A DNA stretch of 15,942 nt from Nitrospirota bacterium (GTDB lineage: Bacteria > Nitrospirota > Thermodesulfovibrionia > UBA6902 > DSMQ01). The notes beneath the pieces are model-generated. The model was not told the DNA's origin, did no database searches, and saw nothing but the letters and a program-made list of their open reading frames with translations. Made by a program: the position numbers and the translations under genes. The stretch spans positions 1 to 15,942 of the forward strand of contig JACQZD010000093.1 of NCBI GenBank assembly GCA_016207865.1, in the 5' to 3' direction. Each line of letters begins with the position of its first letter. The stretch's first letter is position 1. Shown here piece after piece: positions 15,879 to 15,942 of this stretch.

Positions 15879-15942
15879 GATAAGACTATTGACTCACGCA
15901 TAAATAATGTCCTATACTGTGGGTGGGGGGTGAAGAATGAGA

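Overview
The window looks like part of a Gram-negative bacterial chromosome of moderate GC content. Protein styles and the palindromic GTCATTCC/GGAATGAC repeats resemble Nitrospirota or deltaproteobacterial genomes, but that placement is an impression, not a proof. No plasmid, phage or CRISPR signature is visible.

Layout. Bases 1-1623 (+ strand) hold the 3' part of a Mip/FkpA-type FKBP peptidyl-prolyl isomerase and a zinc-dependent medium-chain alcohol dehydrogenase. All genes after that lie on the - strand. Bases 1638-10529 are a metabolic and envelope block: a peptide-type ABC substrate-binding lipoprotein, an AI-2E/PerM-family membrane protein, a class I glutamine-amidotransferase-like peptidase (C26), an N-acyl-D-amino-acid deacylase broken near its C terminus, an orphan EcfT-like membrane protein overlapping an N-acetylmuramoyl-L-alanine amidase, and a large type I phosphodiesterase of the alkaline phosphatase superfamily. 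Bases 10600-15942 are visibly more AT-rich and form part of a surface-glycan locus: a GT39-like membrane glycosyltransferase, a DegT-type sugar aminotransferase, a decayed SAM methyltransferase, a nucleotide-sugar 4,6-dehydratase-like protein, a WecD/RffC-like GNAT acyltransferase and the C-terminal stub of a GT2 glycosyltransferase.

How the genes work together. In the glycan block the dehydratase, aminotransferase and acyltransferase are the three activities needed to make an NDP-4-acylamido-4,6-dideoxyhexose, which the glycosyltransferases could place on lipopolysaccharide or another glycan. In the middle block the wall amidase, peptide-binding protein, C26 hydrolase and D-aminoacylase could together salvage D-amino-acid-containing peptides such as murein fragments; this is inference from content and order.

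Main oddities. Three genes are broken: the deacylase (a 17-base and an 11-base homopolymer tract where about 45 codons are expected), the methyltransferase (its SAM-binding core is missing and the ends are joined out of frame) and the GT2 enzyme (cut off before its catalytic domain near the window end). One palindromic repeat copy supplies the Shine-Dalgarno sequence of the alcohol dehydrogenase. I see no convincing new multi-gene system.
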